This document shows, piece after piece, positions 1 to 8,252 of a stretch of DNA of 64,000 nt. The translations under genes were made by a program, and so were the position numbers. The notes beneath the pieces are model-generated. The model was not told the origin of the DNA. It made no database searches and saw only the letters and a program-made list of their open reading frames with translations. The first letter of the stretch is position 1. Each line of letters starts with the position of its first letter. The DNA is from Azospirillum sp. B21 (GTDB lineage: Bacteria > Pseudomonadota > Alphaproteobacteria > Azospirillales > Azospirillaceae). The stretch is from positions 1 to 64,000 of the forward strand of contig NZ_VTTO01000003.1 in NCBI RefSeq assembly GCF_008364825.1, in the 5' to 3' direction.

Positions 1-505
1 GGGCGTTGTCGACGCCGGTGATGGTGTTGACGGCGGCACGGGACTCGCTGGTGCTGTCCATGCTCATGCCGTTGCCGTTGATCAGGTTCTTGCCCTGATA
101 ACCGCTGTCGGCGGCCAGCTTGTCGATCTGGTCCTTCAGCGTGTTGAACTGGGCGGCCAGCGACTTGCGGGTGGCCACGGAAGCGGCGTCGGTGCCCAGC
201 GCGGCATAGGCCGCGGTGGTCAGGCCCTTGGCCTGGTCGACCAGCGAGTCGATCGAGGTCAGGCCCTTGTCGGCGGCCTGGATGGTGCTGATCGACTGGC
301 CCATCGCGTCCTTCAGCGAGGACAGGTCGCCGGCACGCTGGTTCAGGCCCTTGGCGGCAAAGAAGGCGGTGGGACCATCCAGAGCCGAGTTGATCTTGTT
401 GCCCGTCGACAGGATGTTCTGCTTCTTGTCGATACCGGCCTGCGTGCTCTGCAGCTGCAGCAGGTTCGTGCGCATCGAGGCGGTCAGGGTCACATTACCG
501 GCCAT
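1..505 (-). CDS. Flagellin, C-terminal part cut off by the window edge
   Basis: Structural subunit of the flagellar filament, exported through the flagellar type III system. The 168 visible residues are the conserved N-terminal D0/D1 region: a start like MAGNVTLTASMRTNLLQLQ, then SALDGPTAFFAAKGL and NQRAGDLSSLKDAMGQSIST, typical of the coiled-coil spoke domain. The ATG at 505 follows AGAAGGAG at a good distance. The variable outer domain and C-terminal helix lie outside the window, so polar or lateral flagellin cannot be decided. A sigma-54-like site lies about 80 bases upstream. Confidence 0.93.
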   Translation of the reverse strand, partial: MAGNVTLTASMRTNLLQLQSTQAGIDKKQNILSTGNKINSALDGPTAFFAAKGLNQRAGDLSSLKDAMGQSISTIQAADKGLTSIDSLVDQAKGLTTAAYAALGTDAASVATRKSLAAQFNTLKDQIDKLAADSGYQGKNLINGNGMSMDSTSESRAAVNTITGVDNA

Positions 506-586
506 GGTCCTAGTCTCCTTCTGAGGCTGTCCCCGCGCTTGGTCATTTGACCGGCGAGGCAACGTGCGTTTTCCTGACACCACTGT

Positions 587-603
587 TTCAAGCGCCGTGC
601 CAA
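587..603 (-). promoter_or_regulatory. Sigma-54-like promoter for flagellin
   Basis: Reads TTGGCACGGCGCTTGAA on the minus strand. The -24 half (TGGCACG) is perfect, but the -12 half has TTGA where TTGC is expected. It would give a leader of about 70 bases. Sigma-54 control of flagellin genes is known in several proteobacteria; here it is inference from one imperfect match. Confidence 0.35.
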
Positions 604-871
604 CTGCGGTGGTGTGCCATAAGTCACTGATTTTACTATGGAATAAAAATAGGTCGGCAAAAAGGGCAGGGTTGGGACGGCCCCGGCCAGCAGGAGGCCC
701 GAAAAAGATTCCCGGAATCTTTTGCCGGTGACGGACGGTTCTGCCGATGTGGCCGGCGGCAAGAATCTTCCCACCGCCTTGCCGGCGCGGCTATGGTCTG
801 GCTCCAAACCGCGTCCCAAACATCGAACGCATGGCCCCGACGCGGGCCACAGCAGGGAAGGGAGAAGCATC

Positions 872-1339
872 ATGACCGGTCGGATCGACGCGCGCCTGGC
901 GGAACTGGGCATCGAATTGCCACAGGCGGCGGCCCCGGTGGCGGCCTATGTGCCCTACACCCGTTCGGGCAACACCCTCTACATCTCGGGCCAGGTCACG
1001 GTCTGGAACGGCGAGCGCAAGTTCGTCGGCAAGGTCGGCCAGGACTTTACCGTGGAGCAGGGCAAGGAAGCGGCGCGCCTGTGTGCGCTGAACATCCTGG
1101 CCCAGGCCAAGGCCGCGCTGGGCGGCGACCTGGACCGCGTCACCCGCGTGCTGCGGCTGGGCGGCTTCGTCAACTCCGGCCCGGACTTTCACGATCATCC
1201 GCTGGTGATCAACGGCGCGTCGGAACTGATGCGCGACGTTTTCGGCGAGGCCGGCCAGCATGCCCGCGCCGCGGTCGGCGCCCCGTCGCTGCCCGGCAAC
1301 GTCGCGGTCGAGGTCGACGCCATCCTGGAAGTGGCCTGA
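872..1339 (+). CDS. RidA (YjgF/YER057c/UK114) family protein
   Basis: 155-residue member of the RidA family, trimeric cytosolic proteins that hydrolyse reactive enamine/imine intermediates to ketoacids and ammonia. Seen: YTRSGNTLYISGQVT near residue 30, VTRVLRLGGFVNSGPDF around residues 90-105, and the C-terminal GAPSLPGNVAVEVDAI segment, in the usual order. The ATG at 872 is preceded by GGGAAGGGAG. It is longer than the roughly 130-residue archetype because of an N-terminal extension, as in the YjgF-like subgroup of about 150 residues. The canonical substrate-binding Arg (usually in a V-x-R-A/P-S motif) is not obvious here, so deaminase activity is not certain. Confidence 0.88.
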   Translation: MTGRIDARLAELGIELPQAAAPVAAYVPYTRSGNTLYISGQVTVWNGERKFVGKVGQDFTVEQGKEAARLCALNILAQAKAALGGDLDRVTRVLRLGGFVNSGPDFHDHPLVINGASELMRDVFGEAGQHARAAVGAPSLPGNVAVEVDAILEVA

Positions 1340-1427
1340 CCGGCGAGACGGCGGTCCTGACGGCAGCGCCTTGCCGCAACGCGACATGAGGCTTACCTCC
1401 TTGCCATCGGTTCAGGGAGACGCATGC

Positions 1428-2591
1428 ATGCCCGACGGCAACGACGCCATCACCGTCAAGGTTCTGACCGGGATCGGCGAGGCGGACCAGCAGGGCTGGG
1501 ACGCCTGCGCCGGTGCCGGCAATCCGTTCCTGTCCCACGCTTTCCTCCTGGCGCTGGAGGACTCGGGATCGGCGACCGGGAAGTCCGGCTGGCAACCCAG
1601 CCATCTCGCCGCCTATGATGGATCCGGCCGGATGGTGGGCGCGGTGCCTGCCTATCTGAAAAGCCATTCCTACGGCGAATACGTCTTTGACCATGCCTGG
1701 GCCAACGCCTATGAGCGGGCGGGCGGCAGCTATTACCCCAAGCTGCAGGTGGCGGTTCCCTTCACGCCGGTGCCGGGTCCCCGGCTGCTGGTGGCGCCGG
1801 GGCCGCAGGCCGATGCGGTCGCCGACGCGTTGATTTCGGCGCTGGAGCAGGTGGCGGAACGCTACGGCGTCTCTTCCGCCCATGTCACCTTTCCGGAGCA
1901 CGCGGACTGGGACCGGCTGGGCAAGGCCGGCTGGCTGCAGCGGACCGGCGTGCAGTATCACTGGCACAATCGCGGCTACGGCAGCTTCGACGAGTTCCTG
2001 GAGGCGCTGAATTCGCGCAAGCGCAAGGCGATCCGCAAGGAGCGGCGCGAGGTCGCCGACAGCAGCGTCCGCCTGCACACCCTGACCGGCGGCGATCTGA
2101 AGCCGGAGCATTGGGATGCCTTCCACCGCTTCTACCTGGACACCACCGACCGCAAATGGGGCGGCGGCTATCTCAACCGCCGCTTCTTCCAGCTGCTTGG
2201 CGAGACGATGGCCGACCGGGTGGTTCTGGTGATGTGCGAGGATGGCGGGGAGTGGGTGGCGGGGGCGCTGAACCTGCTGGGCGACGATGCGCTGTACGGC
2301 CGCAACTGGGGTTCGGACGGCCGCTACCGCTTCCTGCACTTCGAGGCGTGCTATTACCGCGCGCTGGACTTTGCCATCGAACGCGGTCTGGCGCGGGTCG
2401 AGGCCGGCGCCCAGGGCGAGCACAAGATCCAGCGCGGCTATCTGCCGGTACCGACCTACAGCGCCCACTGGATCGCCGATCCCGGCTTCCGCCGCGCCGT
2501 GGACCGTTATCTGGCACAGGAACGTCCGGCGGTGCAGGCGGAGATCGAGGCGCTGGGCGACGAGCTGTCGCCCTACCGGCGGGAGGGCTGA
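1428..2591 (+). CDS. GNAT/FemAB-like acyltransferase (DUF482, COG3146)
   Basis: 387-residue soluble protein of the COG3146 family, often annotated as a peptidoglycan biosynthesis or GNAT-family N-acetyltransferase. Family-typical blocks are NPFLSHAFLLALEDSG near residue 30, GYGSFDEFLEALNSRKRKAI near 190, FYLDTTDRKWGGGYL in the middle and GAQGEHKIQRGY near residue 330. Substrate is unknown. The ATG at 1428 has AGGGAG 9 bases upstream; an in-frame ATG at 1386 would add 14 residues without a good ribosome site. Its stop lies only 3 bases from the stop of the convergent CoA transferase, with no room for a terminator between them. Confidence 0.85.
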   Translation: MPDGNDAITVKVLTGIGEADQQGWDACAGAGNPFLSHAFLLALEDSGSATGKSGWQPSHLAAYDGSGRMVGAVPAYLKSHSYGEYVFDHAWANAYERAGGSYYPKLQVAVPFTPVPGPRLLVAPGPQADAVADALISALEQVAERYGVSSAHVTFPEHADWDRLGKAGWLQRTGVQYHWHNRGYGSFDEFLEALNSRKRKAIRKERREVADSSVRLHTLTGGDLKPEHWDAFHRFYLDTTDRKWGGGYLNRRFFQLLGETMADRVVLVMCEDGGEWVAGALNLLGDDALYGRNWGSDGRYRFLHFEACYYRALDFAIERGLARVEAGAQGEHKIQRGYLPVPTYSAHWIADPGFRRAVDRYLAQERPAVQAEIEALGDELSPYRREG

Positions 2592-2594
2592 GCG

Positions 2595-3707
2595 CTACAC
2601 CCAGCCGGCCAGCACCGTGGCGGCATCGCTTTCCCGCAAGGACGTGCGCTCCGGCGGTGGGGCGCCGTCGACGCGCAAGCCCATCAGCGTTTCGACCAGC
2701 GGTTCCGGCCCGTCCGTGACGCGGACCTGTCCGCGGGCGGCGACGTGAGGATGGGCATGGACCTCCGCCAGTTCGGGCAGAGCCTCGAAACAGCAGTCGA
2801 CGGGATCGAGCAGGGATTTCCAATCCGCCAGCGTCCGCGTCTCGAACAGCGCCTCCAGCTCCGCCGTCAGGGCGGTCTGGGGCAGGGGGTCGTCCTGGCG
2901 GGCGATCCAGTCGGGGCGGCCGACCGCCTCGCAGAAGCCTTGCCAGAACTTGGCCTCCAGTGCCGACAGGGTGGCGAAGCGGCCATCGGCGGTGCGGTAG
3001 ATGCGGTAGCAGGCAGCCCCGCCCGACAGCAACGCCTCGGCGCGCTTCGGCATGGTGCCGCGCGCCGCCGCGGTCAGGGTCATGCCCTGCCAGCCCAGCA
3101 CCGATTCCATGATCGACAGGTCAAGGAAGCAGCCCTGTCCCGACCGTTCCCGCCCGAACAGCGCGCCGGTCACCGCCAGCGCCGTCTGCTGGGCCGAGGC
3201 GAAATCGGCGACCGGCAGATAGCTGATGACCGGCCGGTCCGGCAGCCCGGAGGCATCGAGCCCGCCGCCGACCGCCATGTAGTTCAGGTCGTGCCCGGCG
3301 CGCGTGGCATAGGGGCCGTCATAGCCCCAGCCGGACAGGCTGGCATGGACCAGCCGCGGGTTGAGCTGCCGCAGCCGCTCGCGCCCCAGACCCAGCTTGT
3401 CCATCACGCCCGGCCGGTAGCTCTCGATCAGCGCGTCGGCCTTCGCCAGCAGGTCTTCGAGCGCCTTGCGCCCCTCCGCCGACTTCAGGTCGAGGCGGAT
3501 GACGGTCTTGCCGGCGTTCAGCAGCTTGTAGGCGGCGGTGGTGCCGTCGCTGTCCGTGGGACCCAGCCGGCGCAGCGGATCGCCCGCCGGCGGCTCCACC
3601 TTCACCACCGTGGCGCCCAGGTCGCCCAGCAGCTGGGCCGCATGCGGTCCCGGCAGATACTGGCCGAGGTCGATGACGCGCAGGCCGGTCAGGAAGGGCA
3701 GGGGCAT
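2595..3707 (-). CDS. CaiB/BaiF family (class III) CoA transferase
   Basis: 370-residue class III CoA transferase, moving CoA between carboxylic acids by way of a covalent aspartyl intermediate. Seen: GLRVIDLGQYLPGPHAAQLL at the N-terminus, GATVVKVEPPAGDPLR, the family block HASLSGWGYDGPYATRAGHD whose final Asp is in the position of the catalytic residue, and a C-terminal VAARGQVRV block. It resembles the alpha-methylacyl-CoA racemase/CaiB side of the family; the substrate cannot be read. The ATG at 3707 fits the family start; the frame is open a further 16 codons upstream to 3755. Confidence 0.9.
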   Translation of the reverse strand: MPLPFLTGLRVIDLGQYLPGPHAAQLLGDLGATVVKVEPPAGDPLRRLGPTDSDGTTAAYKLLNAGKTVIRLDLKSAEGRKALEDLLAKADALIESYRPGVMDKLGLGRERLRQLNPRLVHASLSGWGYDGPYATRAGHDLNYMAVGGGLDASGLPDRPVISYLPVADFASAQQTALAVTGALFGRERSGQGCFLDLSIMESVLGWQGMTLTAAARGTMPKRAEALLSGGAACYRIYRTADGRFATLSALEAKFWQGFCEAVGRPDWIARQDDPLPQTALTAELEALFETRTLADWKSLLDPVDCCFEALPELAEVHAHPHVAARGQVRVTDGPEPLVETLMGLRVDGAPPPERTSLRESDAATVLAGWV

Positions 3708-3748
3708 GGCGGTGCTCGCTCTTGGTTTGGTGGTGTCAGCGTCGAATA

Positions 3749-3852
3749 CCCCCACCCCAACCCTCCCCCGCAGGGCGGGGGAGGGAGCAAGTGCTTGTTC
3801 GGGAGAGTGGCGGCAGTCCCTCCCCCGCCCTGCGGGGGAGGTTAGGTGGGGG
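3749..3852. repeat. C-run/G-run palindromic repeat, copy A
   Basis: Imperfect palindrome with outer arms CCCCCACC / GGTGGGGG and inner hairpins built on CCCTCCCCCGC / GCGGGGGAGG. It lies between the starts of the CoA transferase and the end of moaA. Related copies occur at 11617, 17885, 37937, 40983, 45026, 54173 and 59737. Confidence 0.9.
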
Positions 3853-3876
3853 TCTAACTTCCGCGCCTAGAGTAAC

Positions 3877-4917
3877 TCACCCCCCCGTCACACTCATATG
3901 CCGTCCGACGGCCGGGCCCTGGTGGCGGCGGTCGATGATGAAGTCGTGCCCCTTGGGCTTGCGGGTGATGGCCTCGCGCACCGCGTCGATCAGCGGGCCG
4001 TCCTCGTCGCTGACGCGCAGCGGCGTGCGCAGGTCGGCGGCGTCCTCCTGGCCCAGGCACATGTACAGCGTGCCGGTGCAGGTCAGCCGCACGCGGTTGC
4101 AGCTTTCGCAGAAGTTATGGGTCAGCGGCGTGATGAAGCCGACGCGCTGGCCGGTCTCCTCCACCCGCACATAGCGGGCGGGACCGCCGGTGCGATGGTC
4201 GCTCTCGGTCAGGGTCCAGCGCTTCTGCAACTCCGCTTTCAGCATGGTCAGCGGCCAATACTGATCCATGCGGGCGCCCTCGCCGATGTCGCCCATCGGC
4301 ATCACCTCGATAAAGGTCAGGTCGAAGCCCTGTTCGCCGCACCACGCCACCATGCGGTGCACTTCGTCGTCGTTGACGCCTTTCAGCGCCACCGTGTTGA
4401 TCTTGATCTTCAGCCCGGCGTCCTTGGCCGCCTGGATGCCGCCCAGAATCTTGTCCAGCTTGCCCCAGCGGGTGATGGCCTGGAACTTGTGCGGATCCAG
4501 CGTGTCCAGCGACACGTTGATCCGCCGCACGCCGGCCTCATACAGCCCGGCCGCATGCTTGAACAGCATGGTGCCGTTGGTGGTCAGCGTCAGCTCGTCC
4601 AGGTCGCCCGACGTGATGTGGCGGCCGAGCGACCTGATCAGCCGCATAACGTCCCGCCGCACCAGCGGCTCGCCGCCGGTCAGCCGCAGCTTGCGCGTGC
4701 CGAGCTTCACGAAGGCGCTGCACAGCCGGTCCAGCTCCTCCAGCGTCAGCACCTCCGCCTTGGGCAGGAAGCTCATGTCCTCCGCCATGCAATAGACACA
4801 GCGAAGGTCGCAGCGGTCGGTCACCGACACGCGCAGATACTCCACCTTCCGGCCGAACGGGTCGATCAGCGGAGCGGTGGCGGCTGGCGATTGGGCTTCG
4901 GACACTGGATCGATCAT
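3877..4917 (-). CDS. moaA: GTP 3',8-cyclase MoaA (molybdenum cofactor biosynthesis)
   Basis: 346-residue radical SAM enzyme that with MoaC converts GTP to cyclic pyranopterin monophosphate, the first step of molybdopterin synthesis. Seen: N-terminal SAM-cluster motif C36-x3-C40-x2-C43, the [11 protein letters not shown] block, a second cluster C270-x2-C273-x13-C287, and the C-terminal GG (MSVTGG) needed for activity in the family. The ATG at 4917 follows GTGGAG and gives the usual length; the frame is open 30 codons further. It is the last gene of the minus-strand FDH-side genes and supplies cofactor to the neighbouring formate dehydrogenase. Confidence 0.97.
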   Translation of the reverse strand: MIDPVSEAQSPAATAPLIDPFGRKVEYLRVSVTDRCDLRCVYCMAEDMSFLPKAEVLTLEELDRLCSAFVKLGTRKLRLTGGEPLVRRDVMRLIRSLGRHITSGDLDELTLTTNGTMLFKHAAGLYEAGVRRINVSLDTLDPHKFQAITRWGKLDKILGGIQAAKDAGLKIKINTVALKGVNDDEVHRMVAWCGEQGFDLTFIEVMPMGDIGEGARMDQYWPLTMLKAELQKRWTLTESDHRTGGPARYVRVEETGQRVGFITPLTHNFCESCNRVRLTCTGTLYMCLGQEDAADLRTPLRVSDEDGPLIDAVREAITRKPKGHDFIIDRRHQGPAVGRHMSVTGG

Positions 4918-4955
4918 CGGTGGACTCCACGGGCGGCCGCTGACGGGCCGCCACA

Positions 4956-4985
4956 GTATATGTTCGCTACACATACGATGTGCAA
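4956..4985 (-). promoter_or_regulatory. moaA promoter with overlapping inverted-repeat operator
   Basis: On the minus strand TTGCAC (4980-4985), an 18-base spacer and ATATAC (4956-4961) look like -35/-10 boxes. The spacer and -10 are covered by an inverted repeat GTATGTGT-AGCGA-ACATATAC (4956-4976, one mismatch). An operator in this place suggests repression. The regulator is unknown; it is not a clear ModE box. Confidence 0.45.
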
Positions 4986-5050
4986 CGATCGCGGGAGCGT
5001 ATTCCACATCACGGTATGCCGACTTTGACGGTGATCAAGAGTTCGCGGCG

Positions 5051-7105
5051 TCACATCAGCTTTTGTCGCACTGCCGCCAGTTGTGCTTCCCTCTGGGCCT
5101 CTTCGCGTTCGCGCAGGTCGTCGTCGGTGGTGCGGGGCACCGGCGGGCGGCCCAGGGCGAAGGGCTCGTCGCTGCGCTCGAACTGGTCGCGGACGCGGCA
5201 GTCCTCGCACATGCGGATGCGGTTGGCGGCCTCCGGCGTCGCGAACATCGAGTGCTTGCCCGCCAGCACCGTCACGATCTTCTCGATCGCCGACTTGGTG
5301 GCGAAGGGCTTGCCGCAGGACACGCAGCAGAAGGGTTCCTCCTCCTTGATGACCGTCGCACCGCGCGCCTGATCGCGGAAATCGATCTCCGGCACCAGCG
5401 TGATGACCTTCTCCGGACAGGTGGTCTTGCACAGGCCGCACTGCACGCAGGCGTCCTGGGCGAAGGACAGCATCGGCTTGTCGGGATTGTCGAGCAGCGC
5501 GCCCGTGGGACAGGCGCCGACGCAGGACAGGCAGAGCGTGCAGCCCTCCACATTCACCGACACCCGGCCGAAGGGGGCGCCCGGCGGCAGCGGCAGGACT
5601 TCCACAGGGGCGGGGGCGACCTTGTGCAGGTGGCGCAGCGCCAGCATCGTCACCGTCCGCTTCGGCCCCATCGGCAGGAACATCCCGGCCTCGACCGGGT
5701 CGGCCGGCAAGGCCCACAGCTCGTCCGCCACCGCGTCGGGGTCGGCGGCGTCGATCACCGCCACCCGGCCGGAGCCATAGCCGAGCCCGCTGAAGGCGGC
5801 TTCCGCCAGCCCGACCTGCGAGGCCAGCCCGGCGGTTTCCCCCTCGTTCTCCGGCCCGGTCAGGACGCGGACATGGGTGCAGCCATAGGCGAGCGCCAGC
5901 GCGAACAGGTCGATGCCGACCTGCGTCACCTCGTGCAGCGCGAAGGGCAGCACGCGGGCCGGCAGGCCGCGGCCGTGCCGGGACATCATGCCGACCAGTT
6001 CGTCGCCGTGGCGCGGATCGTGGATCAGCAGCGCGGGGGCGGCGCCGCCGGCCTTCCGGTAGGTGGTCAGCAGCGTGCGCAGCCGCTCATAAACGGTGGC
6101 GGCCGGGGGCAGGGCGTAGGTGGCGGCCCCGGTCGGGCAGACCGCGGCGCAGGATCCGCAGCCGGCGCAGACATGCGGGTCGATGGCCACATGGTCGCCG
6201 TTCGGCGTGACCGCCCCGGTCGGGCAGACGTCCAGGCAGCGGGTGCAGCCGGTCTTGCGGCTGCGCGAATGGGCGCAGAGATCGGCCTTGAAGTCGACGA
6301 AGCGCGGCTTCTCGAACTCGCCGACCAGATCGGCCATCTCCAGCAGGGCTTTCGCCACCTCGACCGGGCTGTTGGGATCGGGGCGGATGTAGCCGTCGCG
6401 GCGCTTGTGGTCGGGGAACAGCGGCGTGCCGCCGGTCAGGTCGAGGATCAGGTCGCAACGGGCCGACGCCCCCTGGCGCACCGGCTCGAACCCCAGCGTT
6501 CCGCGCGAGGAGGGCAATGCCGGGGCGTAGTCGTCAACCACGATCTCGAAGGCGCCGACCCAGCCGCGCCCGCTGCGGATGCGGCCGCGGAAGATCGCGA
6601 CGTCCATCACCTGCGGCGGTGCGATGTCCTTGGGGTTGGTCAGCAGGACGGTCACGTCAAGGTGCTTCGCCAGCTGCCGCCCGGCCTCGATGGCGCGCTC
6701 GTCCGTGCCGTAGACCAGGCAGGTGCCCTGGGAGGTCAGGGTCAGGGCGCCGGTCGGCGGGATCGGCAAAGCGGCCTCGGCCAGCAGAGCCGCGATCTTC
6801 GGCAGCGCCTGCGCACCCTCGTCCGACCAACCGGCGCGCTCGCGGATGTTGGTGAAGGTCAGTGCGGTGTCCGGCGCCACCTCCGCCACGATTTCGCTGA
6901 ACAGCGGCGCTTCCTGCGTGCAGGCGACCAGCAGCGGCTGGCCATTGGCAACCGCCTTCTCGAAGCGGTCGAGCTGCGCCCGGCACAGCTGGGTATGCAC
7001 GGTGACGGCGCTGCCGTCGCCGCATGCCTTGCCCAGCGCCGCCCCGTCCAGCGCGATGCTGTGCGCGCAGTCGCAGACGAGCACCGTCCGATCGCCGATC
7101 TTCAT
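5051..7105 (-). CDS. Large multi-cluster 4Fe-4S protein next to formate dehydrogenase
   Basis: 684-residue cytosolic iron-sulfur protein, probably an electron-transfer partner of the formate dehydrogenase encoded nearby. Four ferredoxin-type motifs are visible: CTRCLDVCPTGA and CAGCGSCAAVCPTGA in the middle, then CTLCLSCVGACPTGA and CVQCGLCKTTCPEKV in the C-terminal third, followed by CCVSCGKPF and MCEDC pairs that may bind another metal. The N-terminal half is cysteine-poor and includes CLVYGTDERAIEAGRQLA, a possible nucleotide-binding strand. No membrane segment. AGGAG precedes the ATG at 7105. Proteins of this build accompany FDH operons in many proteobacteria, but its exact reaction is not established. 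Confidence 0.85.
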   Translation of the reverse strand: MKIGDRTVLVCDCAHSIALDGAALGKACGDGSAVTVHTQLCRAQLDRFEKAVANGQPLLVACTQEAPLFSEIVAEVAPDTALTFTNIRERAGWSDEGAQALPKIAALLAEAALPIPPTGALTLTSQGTCLVYGTDERAIEAGRQLAKHLDVTVLLTNPKDIAPPQVMDVAIFRGRIRSGRGWVGAFEIVVDDYAPALPSSRGTLGFEPVRQGASARCDLILDLTGGTPLFPDHKRRDGYIRPDPNSPVEVAKALLEMADLVGEFEKPRFVDFKADLCAHSRSRKTGCTRCLDVCPTGAVTPNGDHVAIDPHVCAGCGSCAAVCPTGAATYALPPAATVYERLRTLLTTYRKAGGAAPALLIHDPRHGDELVGMMSRHGRGLPARVLPFALHEVTQVGIDLFALALAYGCTHVRVLTGPENEGETAGLASQVGLAEAAFSGLGYGSGRVAVIDAADPDAVADELWALPADPVEAGMFLPMGPKRTVTMLALRHLHKVAPAPVEVLPLPPGAPFGRVSVNVEGCTLCLSCVGACPTGALLDNPDKPMLSFAQDACVQCGLCKTTCPEKVITLVPEIDFRDQARGATVIKEEEPFCCVSCGKPFATKSAIEKIVTVLAGKHSMFATPEAANRIRMCEDCRVRDQFERSDEPFALGRPPVPRTTDDDLREREEAQREAQLAAVRQKLM

Positions 7106-7230
7106 CGTCCCAAAAACTCCTGTCGCTTGGGGCTGACGCCCCTGGCCTGCCGACACTCATATGGGGGAATGCAGCGCGATGGGAACGGGAATCTTATCGG
7201 GATCGATCCGGATGAGCGTTGGCTTGACCG

Positions 7231-7267
7231 TTCCTGCGACCCTCCCGGATCGGAAGGATCGCAGGAA
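7231..7267 (-). terminator. Hairpin downstream of tupA
   Basis: Nine-base stem TTCCTGCGA / TCGCAGGAA continuing inward with CCTCC / GGAAGG, 12 bases after the tupA stop. There is no T-run on the minus strand, so it may be a factor-assisted terminator or an mRNA-protecting hairpin. Confidence 0.5.
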
Positions 7268-7278
7268 ACCACTGCTCC

Positions 7279-8133
7279 TTACGCCCCCGGTTCGTTGGCG
7301 TTGGGGAAGAACAGCTGCTCGCCGTTGATGGTGTAGTCGGCGATGGCCTTCTGGCCCTCGGCCGACACCAGCCAGTCGACGAAGGCCTGCCCGTCGGCCG
7401 CCTTGATGTGGGCGAATTTGGCCGGGTTGACCAGCATCGCGCCATACTGGTTGAACAGGCGCTTGTCGCTCTCCACCAGCACGGTCAGCGGACCGCGGTT
7501 CTTGAAGTTCAGCCAGGTGCCGCGGTCGGTCAGGGTGTAGCCGTTCATCGCGGCGGCGGTGTTCAGCGTCGGGCCCATGCCCTGGCCGATGGAGCGGTAC
7601 CAGCTCTCCTTGGGCTCCGCCTTGGCCGGGTCGAGGCTGGCGGTCTTCCACAGCGCGAGTTCGGCCTTGTGCGTGCCGCTGTCGTCGCCGCGCGACACGA
7701 AGGGGGCCTTGGCGGTGGCGATCTTGGACAGGGCGGCGGCGACATCCTTGCCACCCCTGATGCCGGCGGGGTCGGTGGCCGGGCCGACGATGACGAAGTC
7801 GTTGTACATCACCGGCTTGCGCAGGGTGGAGAAGCCTTCGGCGACGAACTTCTCTTCCGACGGCTTGTGGTGGACGAACAGCACGTCGGCATCGCCGCGC
7901 TTGGCGAGGTCGATGGCCTGGCCGGTTCCCTTGGCGACGACCCGCACCTCGATCCCCGTCTTGGCGGTGAATTTCGGCAGGATGGAGCCGAACAGGCCCG
8001 AATCCTCGGTCGAGGTGGTGGAGGCCACCGTGATGAAACGGTCGGCGGCCGATGCGGCCGACGGGACGGCTGTCTGGATCAGGCCGGTCAGGGCCGCGGC
8101 GGCGACCCCCAGCACGAACGAACGGCGCAGCAT
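7279..8133 (-). CDS. tupA: Tungstate ABC transporter substrate-binding protein
   Basis: 284-residue periplasmic binding protein. A signal peptide (MLRRSFVLGVAAAALTGL, then AASA-A near residue 30) precedes ITVASTTSTEDSGLF, the oxyanion-binding start typical of TupA/WtpA-like proteins, and VHHKPSEEKFV near residue 85, a marker of the tungstate branch. The C-terminal SAEGQKAIADYTINGEQLF is also family-typical. Tungstate preference over molybdate is inferred from these blocks. It has its own promoter (8170-8198) although tupB lies just upstream on the same strand. Its place beside formate dehydrogenase suggests supply of W or Mo for that enzyme. Confidence 0.92.
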   Translation of the reverse strand: MLRRSFVLGVAAAALTGLIQTAVPSAASAADRFITVASTTSTEDSGLFGSILPKFTAKTGIEVRVVAKGTGQAIDLAKRGDADVLFVHHKPSEEKFVAEGFSTLRKPVMYNDFVIVGPATDPAGIRGGKDVAAALSKIATAKAPFVSRGDDSGTHKAELALWKTASLDPAKAEPKESWYRSIGQGMGPTLNTAAAMNGYTLTDRGTWLNFKNRGPLTVLVESDKRLFNQYGAMLVNPAKFAHIKAADGQAFVDWLVSAEGQKAIADYTINGEQLFFPNANEPGA

Positions 8134-8169
8134 CGCGTCAATCCTCCCAAAGGGCGTTATTGCTTGAAT

Positions 8170-8198
8170 AGCATAGCGCAGACCGGCCGTCCTTGCAA
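8170..8198 (-). promoter_or_regulatory. Sigma-70-type promoter for tupA
   Basis: TTGCAA (8193-8198), 17 bases, TATGCT (8170-8175) on the minus strand, about 40 bases before the tupA ATG, which follows GGGAGGATT. Confidence 0.6.
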
Positions 8199-8252
8199 AG
8201 GCTTGCCAAGCTTCCGTCGATTTTGCCGCATACCGGAAAAAATCGGTTCGGG

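Noticed and set aside
3749-3852. Palindromic repeats as plain intrinsic terminators
   Set aside because: Their stems are far longer than needed, lack T-runs and recur with shared arms, so they are better listed as a repeat family that may also stop transcription.
5000-7336. Long plus-strand open frame antisense to the multi-cluster iron-sulfur protein
   Set aside because: High-GC shadow frame; its residues (His/Arg/Gln/Gly-rich) show no family blocks, while the minus strand has clear ferredoxin motifs.
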